Shown: one piece after another, positions 1-7,556 of the stretch
Layout of the letters: every line of letters begins with the position of its first letter
How positions within the stretch are numbered: the stretch's first letter is position 1
Assembly (NCBI GenBank): GCA_964454745.1
Contig: CAYVUI010000058.1
Location: 1 to 28,761, forward strand
Length of the DNA: 28,761 nucleotides
Direction: 5' to 3'
Origin: CAYVUI01 sp964454745
Lineage (GTDB): Bacteria > Planctomycetota > Phycisphaerae > Sedimentisphaerales > Anaerohalosphaeraceae
Position numbers and translations under genes: made by a program
The notes under the pieces: generated by a model
Database searches by the model: none
What the model was told of the DNA's origin: nothing
Seen by the model: only the letters and a program-made list of their open reading frames with translations

Positions 1-1913
1 GGATCATCTGCGGCCGCAAGGGCATTATGGATGCCTACGTCACCGGCAAGGGCCACCTGCGGGTCCGCGGCAAGGCCGAGATCGAGGAGACCAAAAAGGG
101 CAGAATCCGGATCATCATTACCGAGATCCCGTACATGGTCGTCAAGACCTCGATCGTCTCCAAGATCGCCGACTGTGTCCGCAATACGCAGATTCCCGAG
201 ATATCGGACATCCGCGACGAATCCGACCGCAAGGGTATGCGGATCGTCGTCGAGCTGAAAAAAGATACCGATCCCAACGTCGTGCTCAACAAGCTGTACC
301 GGTATACGCCGCTGCAATCGACGTTCGCGATCAACAATGTCGCCCTGGTCAACAACCGGCCCGAAACGCTCAACATCAAGCAGGCCCTCAAGCTCTACAT
401 CCAGCACCGCAAAACGGTCATCCGCCGGCGGACGCGGTTCTTGCTCAAACGCTGCCGCAACCGGGCGCACATCCTTGAAGGCCTGATCCTGGCGGTGGCC
501 GATATTGACGAGATTATCGCGCTGATCAAGGCCTCGCCTGACAGCCCGACCGCCAAGCTGAATTTGATGAAAAAGCCCCTTCGCCTCAGCGAAACAGCTA
601 CGCTCGAAAAAGTACTGCCCGAGGCGTTCATCAAGGAAAAAACGACCGAGGACCACTTCCTGACCGGTCCCCAGGCAGACGCGATTTTGACCATGCAGCT
701 CCAGCGGCTCACCGGCCTTGAGATCGAGAAGATCGCGAAGGAATACGCCGACCTGATGGAAGAGATCGCCGGCTACGAGGCGCTGCTTTCCAACGAAGAC
801 CTGCTCATGGACGTAATCCGCGAGGACGTTCACGAGATGAAGGAAAAATACGGCGACGCCCGCCGCACGGAGATCACTATCGGCGATATCGAGGATATCG
901 ACATCGAAGACCTGATCGCCGAGGAAGAGGTGCTCGTCACGATCAGTCATGCCGGGTACATCAAGCGGATGCCGCTGGATACCTACAAGAAGCAGGGCCG
1001 CGGCGGACGCGGAATCATCGGCTCGGGCACCAAGGACGAAGATTTTATCGAACATTTCTTCGTGGCCTCGACGCACGATTACCTGCTGGTCTTTACCAGC
1101 AAGGGCATGTGCTACTGGCTGCGCGTGTATGATATCCCCAGTATGTCGCGACAGAGCAAAGGGCGAAATATCGTCAACCTGCTCAGTCTCGGCTCGCAGA
1201 AGATTACCTCGATTATCAACGTCAAGGAATTCGACGAACGCCAGCTCGTAATGGCCACGCGAAACGGCCTGGTCAAAAAGACCGTGCTCAGCGCCTACGG
1301 CAACCCAAGGGCCAACGGTGTGATCGCGATTAAGCTCGATGCCAATGACGACCTGATCGGAGCTGCGGTTACCTCCGGCCATGACGAGATCATTCTCGGC
1401 ACCGGCGACGGCATGGCGATCCGGTTTGACGAAACCGAGGCGCGGTCGATGGGCCGTGTCAGTCGCGGCGTTCGCGGCATCAAGCTGCGTGAAGGCGACC
1501 ACGTGGTCGATATGGTCATCCCGGAAGAAGGGGCCTCACTGCTGACCGTGTGCGGAAAGGGCTACGGCAAACGAACGAGCCTGATCGATTACCGTTCGCA
1601 GTCCCGCGGCGGCCTGGGTCTGATCAACATCAAGACGACCGACCGCAACGGCAGGGTGGTAGCACTAAAGAGCGTCCGCGATGAAGATGAGATTATGCTC
1701 ATCAGCGCACAGGGCATGGTAATCCGCACCGGCCTGGACGGCATTCGGGAGATCGGGCGGAACACCGCGGGCGTGCGGCTTTTGAACCTCAAGAACCAGG
1801 ATCATCTTGTCGCTGTCGCGCGGCTGGTTCCGGACGACGACGAAGAAGATGAATCCGGCGAAGACGGCGGTGAAAACGAAACCGCTCCTGAGCAAACCAA
1901 TGATAACGAATAA
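1..1913 (+). CDS. gyrA: DNA gyrase subunit A, C-terminal part (5' end outside window)
   Basis: This is the breakage-reunion subunit of DNA gyrase, which introduces negative supercoils using ATP hydrolysed by GyrB. The reading frame is already open at base 3, so the gene starts upstream. The N-terminal winged helix, the active-site Tyr and the quinolone-resistance region are therefore not visible. What remains is the tower and coiled-coil part, then the C-terminal beta-pinwheel. The pinwheel carries a GyrA box (QGRGGRG, near bases 990-1010), which separates gyrase from topoisomerase IV ParC. Repeated pinwheel blade motifs follow up to about base 1800. The protein ends in a strongly acidic tail rich in Asp and Glu. 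holA follows after 14 bases and is probably cotranscribed. Confidence 0.97.
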   Translation, partial: IICGRKGIMDAYVTGKGHLRVRGKAEIEETKKGRIRIIITEIPYMVVKTSIVSKIADCVRNTQIPEISDIRDESDRKGMRIVVELKKDTDPNVVLNKLYRYTPLQSTFAINNVALVNNRPETLNIKQALKLYIQHRKTVIRRRTRFLLKRCRNRAHILEGLILAVADIDEIIALIKASPDSPTAKLNLMKKPLRLSETATLEKVLPEAFIKEKTTEDHFLTGPQADAILTMQLQRLTGLEIEKIAKEYADLMEEIAGYEALLSNEDLLMDVIREDVHEMKEKYGDARRTEITIGDIEDIDIEDLIAEEEVLVTISHAGYIKRMPLDTYKKQGRGGRGIIGSGTKDEDFIEHFFVASTHDYLLVFTSKGMCYWLRVYDIPSMSRQSKGRNIVNLLSLGSQKITSIINVKEFDERQLVMATRNGLVKKTVLSAYGNPRANGVIAIKLDANDDLIGAAVTSGHDEIILGTGDGMAIRFDETEARSMGRVSRGVRGIKLREGDHVVDMVIPEEGASLLTVCGKGYGKRTSLIDYRSQSRGGLGLINIKTTDRNGRVVALKSVRDEDEIMLISAQGMVIRTGLDGIREIGRNTAGVRLLNLKNQDHLVAVARLVPDDDEEDESGEDGGENETAPEQTNDNE

Positions 1914-1927
1914 TCCCGGTTTTGGCG

Positions 1928-2938
1928 ATGGCAAAGACCGCGAAAAAAAAGACAGCGAAATCCAAAGCGGTTAAAGACCCGGCCGTGGTGGTCATCGCCT
2001 CGAAGGATGCGTACCTGGCGACCAACACGCTGCACGATCTGCTCGATGAGGTCATTCCCGAGGATCAGCGGGCCCTGGGCCTGTTCCAGCCGGACCTCAA
2101 GGAAAGCGATATCCCCATCAGCGAGGTGCTCGACGAGCTGCGTACCCGTCCGTTTCTGGCGGACAAAAAGGTCGTGGTGCTCAAAGATGCCGACTCCTTC
2201 ATATCGGCCAATCGCCCCAGCTTCGAGCGGTATTTCGACGCGCCCAGCGACTGCGGGCTGCTGATCCTGGTCGTCAGTACCTGGCTAAAGACCACCAAGC
2301 TGGCCAAAAAGCTGCCCTCCATCGGCAAGCTCATCATGTTAAACGAGATCAAACCCCAAGACCTGCCTGCGTTTGTCTCGCAGTATGCACAGGACCGCCA
2401 TGATAAAAAAATCCCCGCCAATGCCCTGCACCTGCTGATTGAAAAAATCGGTGACCAGCCCGGACGGCTCTGCATGGAGATCGACAAGCTGGCCCTGTAC
2501 GCAGGCACGAACAAGACAATTTCCCTTGAAACCGTCGAGAAGCTGTCGGGTTCGTCCAGGCAGTTTGACGCCTTTGGCGTGATCGATTCGGTCACCAGCG
2601 GCAACACCGCCGAGGCGATGGAGAGGCTGCGTAACATGTTCCGGATGGACCGTTCGGCGGGCTACACGGCGGTCGGGGCGTTCGCGTATCATTTTCGCAG
2701 GATGTTCCAGGCCCGGGCCATGCTCGATGAGGGCGTGCCGCGGGGTGTGGTCGAAAAGAAGCTTCGCATCTGGCACAACAAGCAGGGCTTTTTCGCCCAG
2801 CTAAGCAAGCTCTCGCTGCGGAACCTCGGGATGATCCTTGCCCGCCTGGCCCGGATCGATCACCAGATCAAGACCGGGCAGACCACTGCGGATATCGCGA
2901 TTGAAAAACTGCTCATGGCCCTTTCGCGGGTGCGGTAG
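1928..2938 (+). CDS. holA: DNA polymerase III, delta subunit
   Basis: HolA is the clamp-loader subunit that opens the beta sliding clamp during replication. The 336-residue length fits the family. The order also fits: a degenerate AAA-like domain, a middle segment with the DxFG/VIDSV-like region (about residues 210-230), and an all-helical C-terminal collar domain. The first 18 residues are rich in Lys and Ala, an extension not needed for the family fold. The ATG at 1928 was chosen; an in-frame TTG at 1922 is also possible, and neither has a convincing Shine-Dalgarno sequence, consistent with read-through from gyrA. The stop lies 3 bases from the convergent sppA stop, leaving no room for a separate terminator. 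Confidence 0.93.
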   Translation: MAKTAKKKTAKSKAVKDPAVVVIASKDAYLATNTLHDLLDEVIPEDQRALGLFQPDLKESDIPISEVLDELRTRPFLADKKVVVLKDADSFISANRPSFERYFDAPSDCGLLILVVSTWLKTTKLAKKLPSIGKLIMLNEIKPQDLPAFVSQYAQDRHDKKIPANALHLLIEKIGDQPGRLCMEIDKLALYAGTNKTISLETVEKLSGSSRQFDAFGVIDSVTSGNTAEAMERLRNMFRMDRSAGYTAVGAFAYHFRRMFQARAMLDEGVPRGVVEKKLRIWHNKQGFFAQLSKLSLRNLGMILARLARIDHQIKTGQTTADIAIEKLLMALSRVR

Positions 2939-2941
2939 CCG

Positions 2942-3994
2942 TCACCAGCCGCGCCACATATACATCAATTTGGGCACCGCCATCATCTCAACATCTTCCA
3001 TACTGACATTGAGCAGCTTGCTCTCGCTGGATTCAAGGATGCTCGCCCAAGTGAAAATCTCTGCGTATTCCACGACATGGGCGTTCTCGATGCCCGCCAG
3101 GCGCTCAGCCGCGGCAATCGCGGTATCCATGTAGCCGATCTCGTCGATCAATCCGTGATCGAGGGCTTCCTGCGCGTAATAAATGCTGCCGTCAGCGAGC
3201 ATTTGTACATCGGCCAGGTCCAGGTCCTCTCGGCCTTCTTCGACCAGCGTTACGAAACGGTCATACGCGGGCACGATGAGCTTTTCCATGAGGTACGCTT
3301 CGCCCTCATCGGTAAACTCATCAAACATGCTCGGCCAGGCCTTTTTCGGGCTCGAGCGAACGACATTGGTACTCAAACCGAGCTTCTGTTCAAGCAAACC
3401 CTCCATGCCCATGTGCGTCATCAGCACACCGATCGAGCCGGTAATCACCGTCGGTTCAGCCACGATCCAGTCCGTCGCCACGGAGGTATAATACCCGCCC
3501 GAGGCCGCGACCGTCTGCATGAAGGTCACCGCGGGGTTTTCCGTCTCCTCGATGTAATTGCGTATCTGGTGGTGAATCTGGTCGCTGGCGGAGACACCGC
3601 CGCCGGGGGTAATCGTCCGCAGGATAATCCCCTCTACCGCGGCATCTTTTTTGGCGGTTTCGATCTGTTTCTGTACCCGGGCGCTCATCTCGCCGTCAAT
3701 GGCTCCCTCGATGCGGATGACCACGATCTTGTTTTCCGTATCGCCCTTACGGACAGCCACTTCGCGGTACATCTCCTGGCTCGATCCGCTGGCGACATAC
3801 GCACCCAGGCCGATCACGATCACGAACAGGAACAGGTTGCCCAGGATCGACAGCACCAGCAGGATGCTCATCAGGACCTTTAAAAATCCGCCGCCGCTCT
3901 TCTTTTTCGGCCTCGGCCGGGGGGCGGACCCGCCGGGCATGCTCTCGGGTGAGTACAGGTTTTCGTTGTTTTGATTCTGGTTTTGATAATCCAT
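2942..3994 (-). CDS. sppA: Signal peptide peptidase SppA (S49 family membrane serine protease)
   Basis: SppA degrades cleaved signal peptides in the cytoplasmic membrane with a Ser-Lys dyad. The 350-residue protein has a Gln/Asn-rich then basic N-terminus, one membrane segment at about residues 38-68, and a single S49 domain, as in the short (36K-type) SppA proteins. The nucleophile is Ser165 in the AASGGYY motif. The general base is probably Lys217, in an SSPKK motif 52 residues later, which matches the dyad spacing in Bacillus SppA. The oxyanion-region motif reads LRTITPGGG rather than the usual LRINSPGGG. The ATG at 3994 has a good AGAAAGGA ribosome binding site and lies about 20 bases downstream of a predicted transcription start. 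The gene is monocistronic and convergent with holA. Confidence 0.95.
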   Translation of the reverse strand: MDYQNQNQNNENLYSPESMPGGSAPRPRPKKKSGGGFLKVLMSILLVLSILGNLFLFVIVIGLGAYVASGSSQEMYREVAVRKGDTENKIVVIRIEGAIDGEMSARVQKQIETAKKDAAVEGIILRTITPGGGVSASDQIHHQIRNYIEETENPAVTFMQTVAASGGYYTSVATDWIVAEPTVITGSIGVLMTHMGMEGLLEQKLGLSTNVVRSSPKKAWPSMFDEFTDEGEAYLMEKLIVPAYDRFVTLVEEGREDLDLADVQMLADGSIYYAQEALDHGLIDEIGYMDTAIAAAERLAGIENAHVVEYAEIFTWASILESSESKLLNVSMEDVEMMAVPKLMYMWRGW

Positions 3995-4022
3995 AATGAG
4001 TCCTTTCTCAAGTTATGTACTC

Positions 4023-4051
4023 ATTATAGGCGTTGATCTGCAACCTGTCAA
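4023..4051 (-). promoter_or_regulatory. Consensus sigma70-type promoter of sppA
   Basis: On the minus strand the boxes are TTGACA (4051-4046) and TATAAT (4028-4023), separated by exactly 17 bases. Both hexamers match the sigma70 consensus perfectly. The predicted start near 4016 gives sppA a leader of about 20 bases that contains its ribosome binding site. Such an exact match suggests strong, little-regulated expression. Confidence 0.8.
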
Positions 4052-4054
4052 TAA

Positions 4055-4350
4055 TCACCAGCTTATTTTTAAAACATCAAGCGAACCGCTCCGCATAGCG
4101 GGCTTTAGATCAATAACCAGCTTGCCGTCTTTCTGCTCAAATGCAGCCGGTTCTCCGGTACGCATCAGCACGACCCGGCGGGGCTGCGTTTGGGCGAATC
4201 CTGCGGGCTGGACCCCCAGGTGGATTCAATGTTAAACGAAATATACTCCCGGTTAAAGTAAAAGTCCGGAGGGGAGTAATACAGCCAGGCCTCCTCGCAG
4301 CGTTTTTTCTTTTCCCAAGCCGGTTCTTGACAGTTCCCCCCGTATCCGTA
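4055..4350 (-). pseudogene. Possible decayed reading frame between sppA and the acyltransferase gene
   Basis: This stretch of the sppA-acyltransferase gap looks coding on the minus strand, but in two successive frames. The upstream frame (about 4350 to 4165) gives a plausible segment rich in aromatic residues, including LYYSPPDFYFN and ISFNIES. It ends in a stop just where a second frame (about 4223 to 4055) gives GEPAAFEQKDGKLVIDLK and ends LDVLKISW-stop. That second ending vaguely resembles the C-terminal beta-sandwich of glycoside hydrolases such as alpha-L-fucosidases. I cannot assign a family. It could be the frameshifted remnant of a longer gene, or chance. The sppA promoter begins only a few bases beyond its stop. 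Confidence 0.3.
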
Positions 4351-4354
4351 CAAT
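4327..4354 (+). promoter_or_regulatory. Promoter of the acyltransferase gene, predicted to give a leaderless mRNA
   Basis: TTGACA (4327-4332) and TACAAT (4349-4354) are separated by 16 bases. The -10 box ends 8 bases before the ATG at 4363, so transcription should start at or within about 2 bases of the start codon. No Shine-Dalgarno sequence precedes that ATG, which fits a leaderless transcript. Confidence 0.65.
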
Positions 4355-4362
4355 ACGAATCC

Positions 4363-5355
4363 ATGTCAGAGAATCCGTTTTACAAGAAAAAGAAGAAAAA
4401 AAAGAAGAAGCGGTCCAACCCGGTGGGCGATTTTTGCCTGTACCTCTTCCTGCGGGTGTTCGTGTTCTTTTTGTGCCTGCTGCCGGTGGATACGAACCTC
4501 AGGTTCGCGCGGTTCCTCGGCCGGCTCTTGTGGAAGCATTATAAAAAAGGGCGAAAACGTGCCCTCGAGAACCTCCGTGCCAGCTACCCCGAAAAAGACG
4601 AAGCGTGGATTCAGCAGACCGGCCTGCAATGCTTTGAGTCGCTGGTGATGCTGGTGATCGACGTGTTTTACACCCCGCGGATCGTTCAGCGGGATACTTG
4701 GGACGAGTATTCGACTTATACCAATATCGAGACGACCAAGTGGCTCATGCAGGGCGGCCAGCCGCTGATCCTCGTCACCGGGCATTACGCCAATTTCGAG
4801 ATCATCGGCTACCTGCTGGCGACGTTCGGCTTTCCGGTCTATTCCGTGGCCAGGCCGCTGGACAACCGGTTCATTAACCACTGGCTTTACAGCGTGCGGG
4901 AGAAGCGGGGCCAGACGATCATCGACAAAAAGGGCGCGACCGAGCAGATGAACCAGATCATTGAATCGGACCGGACGATCTGCTTTATCGTGGACCAGGA
5001 CGCGGGTAAGAAGGGCATCTTCGTGGATTTCTTCGGTCGAAAGGCCGCTTCATACAAGAGTATCGCGCTGCTGGCGATCCAGAGCAACCGGCCGGTGGGG
5101 GTGGGCTATTCGCACCGCAAGGACGGGCGGTTTTTCTTCGAGGTCGGCATCGAGCGGCTGATTATGCCCCATGAATGGGCCGACAAGGACGACCCGGTCA
5201 ACTGGATCACCCAGGAATATACACGGGCGCTGGAGGAAGTGATCCGCCGCGATCCGGGGCAGTACTGGTGGCTGCACCGCCGATGGAAGACCCGCCCGAA
5301 AGAAGAACGCAAACGACTCGCCGAGCAGGCAAACGCCGCGGCGAAAAGTGAATGA
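4363..5355 (+). CDS. LpxL/HtrB-family lipid A (Kdo2-lipid A type) acyltransferase
   Basis: Members of this membrane-associated family transfer an acyl chain to a lipid A precursor or a related glycolipid. The diagnostic HxxxxE catalytic motif is seen as HYANFE at residues 141-146 of 330. It is followed by the substrate-binding region (YSVARPLDN, about 155-163) and the VDQDAGKKG segment typical of the family. A hydrophobic helix lies at about residues 22-41. The N-terminus has nine consecutive Lys residues (8-16), encoded by an A-rich tract, which is unusual. The reading frame stays open 222 bases further upstream, but the ATG at 4363 sits directly after a good promoter, and the upstream extension looks non-coding. 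mdh follows after 28 bases, probably in the same transcript. The exact acceptor lipid cannot be told from sequence. Confidence 0.88.
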   Translation: MSENPFYKKKKKKKKKRSNPVGDFCLYLFLRVFVFFLCLLPVDTNLRFARFLGRLLWKHYKKGRKRALENLRASYPEKDEAWIQQTGLQCFESLVMLVIDVFYTPRIVQRDTWDEYSTYTNIETTKWLMQGGQPLILVTGHYANFEIIGYLLATFGFPVYSVARPLDNRFINHWLYSVREKRGQTIIDKKGATEQMNQIIESDRTICFIVDQDAGKKGIFVDFFGRKAASYKSIALLAIQSNRPVGVGYSHRKDGRFFFEVGIERLIMPHEWADKDDPVNWITQEYTRALEEVIRRDPGQYWWLHRRWKTRPKEERKRLAEQANAAAKSE

Positions 5356-5383
5356 CAATGCAGCTTTAATCGAGGATTGAATC

Positions 5384-6316
5384 GTGAAAAGAACCAAGCT
5401 TACGATCGTCGGGGCCGGCAACGTGGGGGCCAGCGCGGCCCACATCGCCGCTATGGAAGATTTTGCGGATATTGTGCTGATTGATATCGTGGACGGCCTG
5501 GCCAAAGGCAAGGCCCTGGATATCCGCCAGTGCAGCTCGATCTCGGGCTTTGGCTCCGCGCTGACCGGGACGACCCAGTGGGCCGATGCCGCCGAGAGCG
5601 ATATCGTGATCATTACCTCGGGCATGCCGAGAAAGCCGGGCATGAGCCGCGATGACCTGGTCGCGAAGAATACCGAAATCGTTCAATCCGTCAGTGAGAA
5701 CATCAAGACACACTGCCCCAATGCCGCTGTGATCGTGGTGTGCAACCCGCTCGATGCGATGGTTCATGCCGCGTGGAAGGTGACCGGCTTCGAGCAAAAC
5801 CGCGTGATGGGCATGGCAGGGGCGCTGGATACCGGGCGGTACATCGCGATGCTAAGCGACGCGCTCAAGATGCACCCGGAGAACATCCAGGCGGTGCTGA
5901 TGGGCGGTCACGGTGACTCGATGGTGCCGCTGCCGCGGTTTACCTGCGTAAGCGGGATCCCCGTGACCGAGCTGCTCGAGAAGGGCACGATTGACGAGAT
6001 CATCGAGCGGACGCGAAAGGGCGGCATCGAGATCGTGAACCTGCTGGGCTACAGTGCGTATTATGCCCCCGCAGCCGGTGCGGTTAAGATGGCCCGGGCG
6101 ATTGCCCTCGATGAGAAGAAGCTGTTTTGCGCGTGTGCCTGGTGCGGCAGTGAGTACGAGATCAACTCGGCGTTTATCGGCGTGCCGTGCATCCTCGGGG
6201 CCGGTGGTGTGGAAAGGATCGTCGAGCTGGACCTGATGCTCGAAGAGAAAGAGGCCCTGGCCGCAAGTGTAGGGCACGTCAAGGAGCTGGTGAAAAAGGT
6301 CGAGACGATGCTCTAA
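5384..6316 (+). CDS. mdh: Malate dehydrogenase, NAD-dependent (LDH-like type)
   Basis: This enzyme interconverts malate and oxaloacetate with NAD in the TCA cycle. The Rossmann motif GAGNVG is at residues 10-15, and Asp34 at the end of the second strand indicates NAD preference. Substrate-binding Arg83 and Arg89 flank the mobile loop (MPRKPGMSRDD). Asn121 lies in VCNPLD. The catalytic pair is Asp149, near Arg152, and His176 in GGHGDSM. The three Arg residues mark malate rather than lactate specificity. The 310-residue length is normal for the Bacillus/Chlorobium type. The GTG start at 5384 is supported by GAGG 8 bases upstream. Its TAA overlaps the stop codon of the convergent peroxidase gene. 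Confidence 0.95.
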   Translation: MKRTKLTIVGAGNVGASAAHIAAMEDFADIVLIDIVDGLAKGKALDIRQCSSISGFGSALTGTTQWADAAESDIVIITSGMPRKPGMSRDDLVAKNTEIVQSVSENIKTHCPNAAVIVVCNPLDAMVHAAWKVTGFEQNRVMGMAGALDTGRYIAMLSDALKMHPENIQAVLMGGHGDSMVPLPRFTCVSGIPVTELLEKGTIDEIIERTRKGGIEIVNLLGYSAYYAPAAGAVKMARAIALDEKKLFCACAWCGSEYEINSAFIGVPCILGAGGVERIVELDLMLEEKEALAASVGHVKELVKKVETML

Positions 6317-6978
6317 AGCAGCTCCTCGATCTTGCCGGTCAGTTCGTCACTCATGGGCTCCACGCTGGACTCGAACTTGCTGATGACATTGCCGTCTTTG
6401 CCGACCAGGAACTTGTTGAAGTTCCACTTTACCTGCTGGCCGGTCGTCGCCGTCAGGTACGCGTACAGCGGGTGCATGTCGTCACCTTTGACGGAAATTT
6501 TGGAGAACATCGGGAACGTCACACCGTAATTCTGGCTGCAGAACTGCTTGATCTGCTCGTCTGTGCCGGGTTCCTGGCCGCCGAAGTTATTGGCCGGAAA
6601 GCCCAGCACGACCAGGCCCTGGTCTTTGTACTTGTTGTAAAGCTTTTCTAGACCCTCGTACTGGCGGGTATAACCGCACTTGCTGGCGACGTTGACCACC
6701 AGCAGAACCTTGCCGCTGTACTGCGAGAGGTCTATGGGGGAACCGTTTATATCGTCCATTTTGAAGTTGTATACACCGCTCATGGCTGCCTCCTTTATGA
6801 TCTCGGCCTCTTTCGCCATCTCCTGCCCGGCCTCGTGCATGTTCTCCATGTGCTCAGGGGTAATCGGCCCGGGGGAGTGTGCATGCCCGGAATGATCGTG
6901 GTCATGGTCGTGCTTTTCACAACCAAGAAAGGCGATGGTTACGATGGCTGTGGCGGTAATGATTTTAGCGAAGTTCAT
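6313..6978 (-). CDS. Lipoprotein glutathione-peroxidase-family (thioredoxin-type) peroxidase with His-rich N-terminus
   Basis: This peroxidase probably reduces hydrogen peroxide or lipid hydroperoxides from the cell envelope. It starts with a lipoprotein signal, with lipobox Cys20 in AFLGC. A His/Asp-rich stretch (residues 23-34, HDHDHDHSGHAH) follows and could bind metal. The peroxidase domain spans about residues 68-221. The peroxidatic Cys101 is in NVASKCGYT, with Gln135, Trp185 and Asn186 completing the catalytic tetrad. A resolving Cys147 (QFCSQNYGV) indicates a thioredoxin-dependent, non-seleno enzyme. The usual FPCNQF motif reads FPANNF. The ATG at 6978 was preferred over longer starts because GGAAAGGAT precedes it and the lipobox fits. 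It may share a transcript with the replication module upstream, 107 bases away. Confidence 0.92.
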   Translation of the reverse strand: MNFAKIITATAIVTIAFLGCEKHDHDHDHSGHAHSPGPITPEHMENMHEAGQEMAKEAEIIKEAAMSGVYNFKMDDINGSPIDLSQYSGKVLLVVNVASKCGYTRQYEGLEKLYNKYKDQGLVVLGFPANNFGGQEPGTDEQIKQFCSQNYGVTFPMFSKISVKGDDMHPLYAYLTATTGQQVKWNFNKFLVGKDGNVISKFESSVEPMSDELTGKIEELL

Positions 6979-7085
6979 GATAGATCCTTTCCAATCCAGA
7001 TTACGCCTCATTTTTACGATTCTGTAAAGTATACGCATTGTACCTTGAATCGATTGAAAAAATATAGAAATTTTCAAAGTGCTCT

Positions 7086-7556
7086 TCAATTGCTCATCTC
7101 CGGGGTAACGCAGTCCAGCTTGTCAAAATCGCGAATAATGCGGAAATGCTGGCCGTACAACTGCTCATGGCGGCGCTGGTTCTCACGGGCCGCGATCAGA
7201 ATAGACCTCTCAAAAAGCGGTATCTTTTTCGGCACATAAAACCGAAATGCCAGCTTCGGGTTGCTTTCGGACTGGATCGTATAGAGCAGCACCGGCCCGG
7301 TGTTTGCCTTTTCTACCGGATTCTTCGCACGGGAAGCAGTCATGCATTTTTTACATTCACGGATAAAATCAGCCAGGATCGGATAGGTCAGTCGGGAATC
7401 CTGCTTGTGCAGCCGGATTGATTGCTGGGCGGTATCCCAGGTGTAGGGCTGTGCCGCTTCGAGCCAGTCGCCCAGTTCCGCCCGGCTGGGCTGCCACTTG
7501 CCGAATCGACCCTGGACTTGTTCCTTCACGAATTTCGCCGCTTCATGCCTGTCCAT
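7086..7556 (-). CDS. Small protein, candidate replicative-helicase loader (lambda P-like position)
   Basis: This 156-residue protein is not confidently assignable by sequence. Its first 70 residues follow a pattern seen in phage helicase-loader proteins of the G39P type: a helix, then W-x-x-A near the end of a helix, a helix with HK, and a Pro followed by a helix (TYPILADFIRECKK, about residues 57-70). The C-terminal half is basic and mixed, without a recognised motif. The start codon shares its A with the TGA of the upstream initiator gene (TGATG), and GGGGG sits 8 bases upstream, so translation is likely coupled. By position it corresponds to lambda gene P, which delivers DnaB to the origin. 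That role is an inference from context. A GTG at 7559 is an alternative start. Confidence 0.5.
   Translation of the reverse strand: MDRHEAAKFVKEQVQGRFGKWQPSRAELGDWLEAAQPYTWDTAQQSIRLHKQDSRLTYPILADFIRECKKCMTASRAKNPVEKANTGPVLLYTIQSESNPKLAFRFYVPKKIPLFERSILIAARENQRRHEQLYGQHFRIIRDFDKLDCVTPEMSN

Noticed and set aside
3077..3883. Plus-strand open frame of 268 codons
   Set aside because: It lies fully antisense to sppA, whose catalytic motifs are clear.
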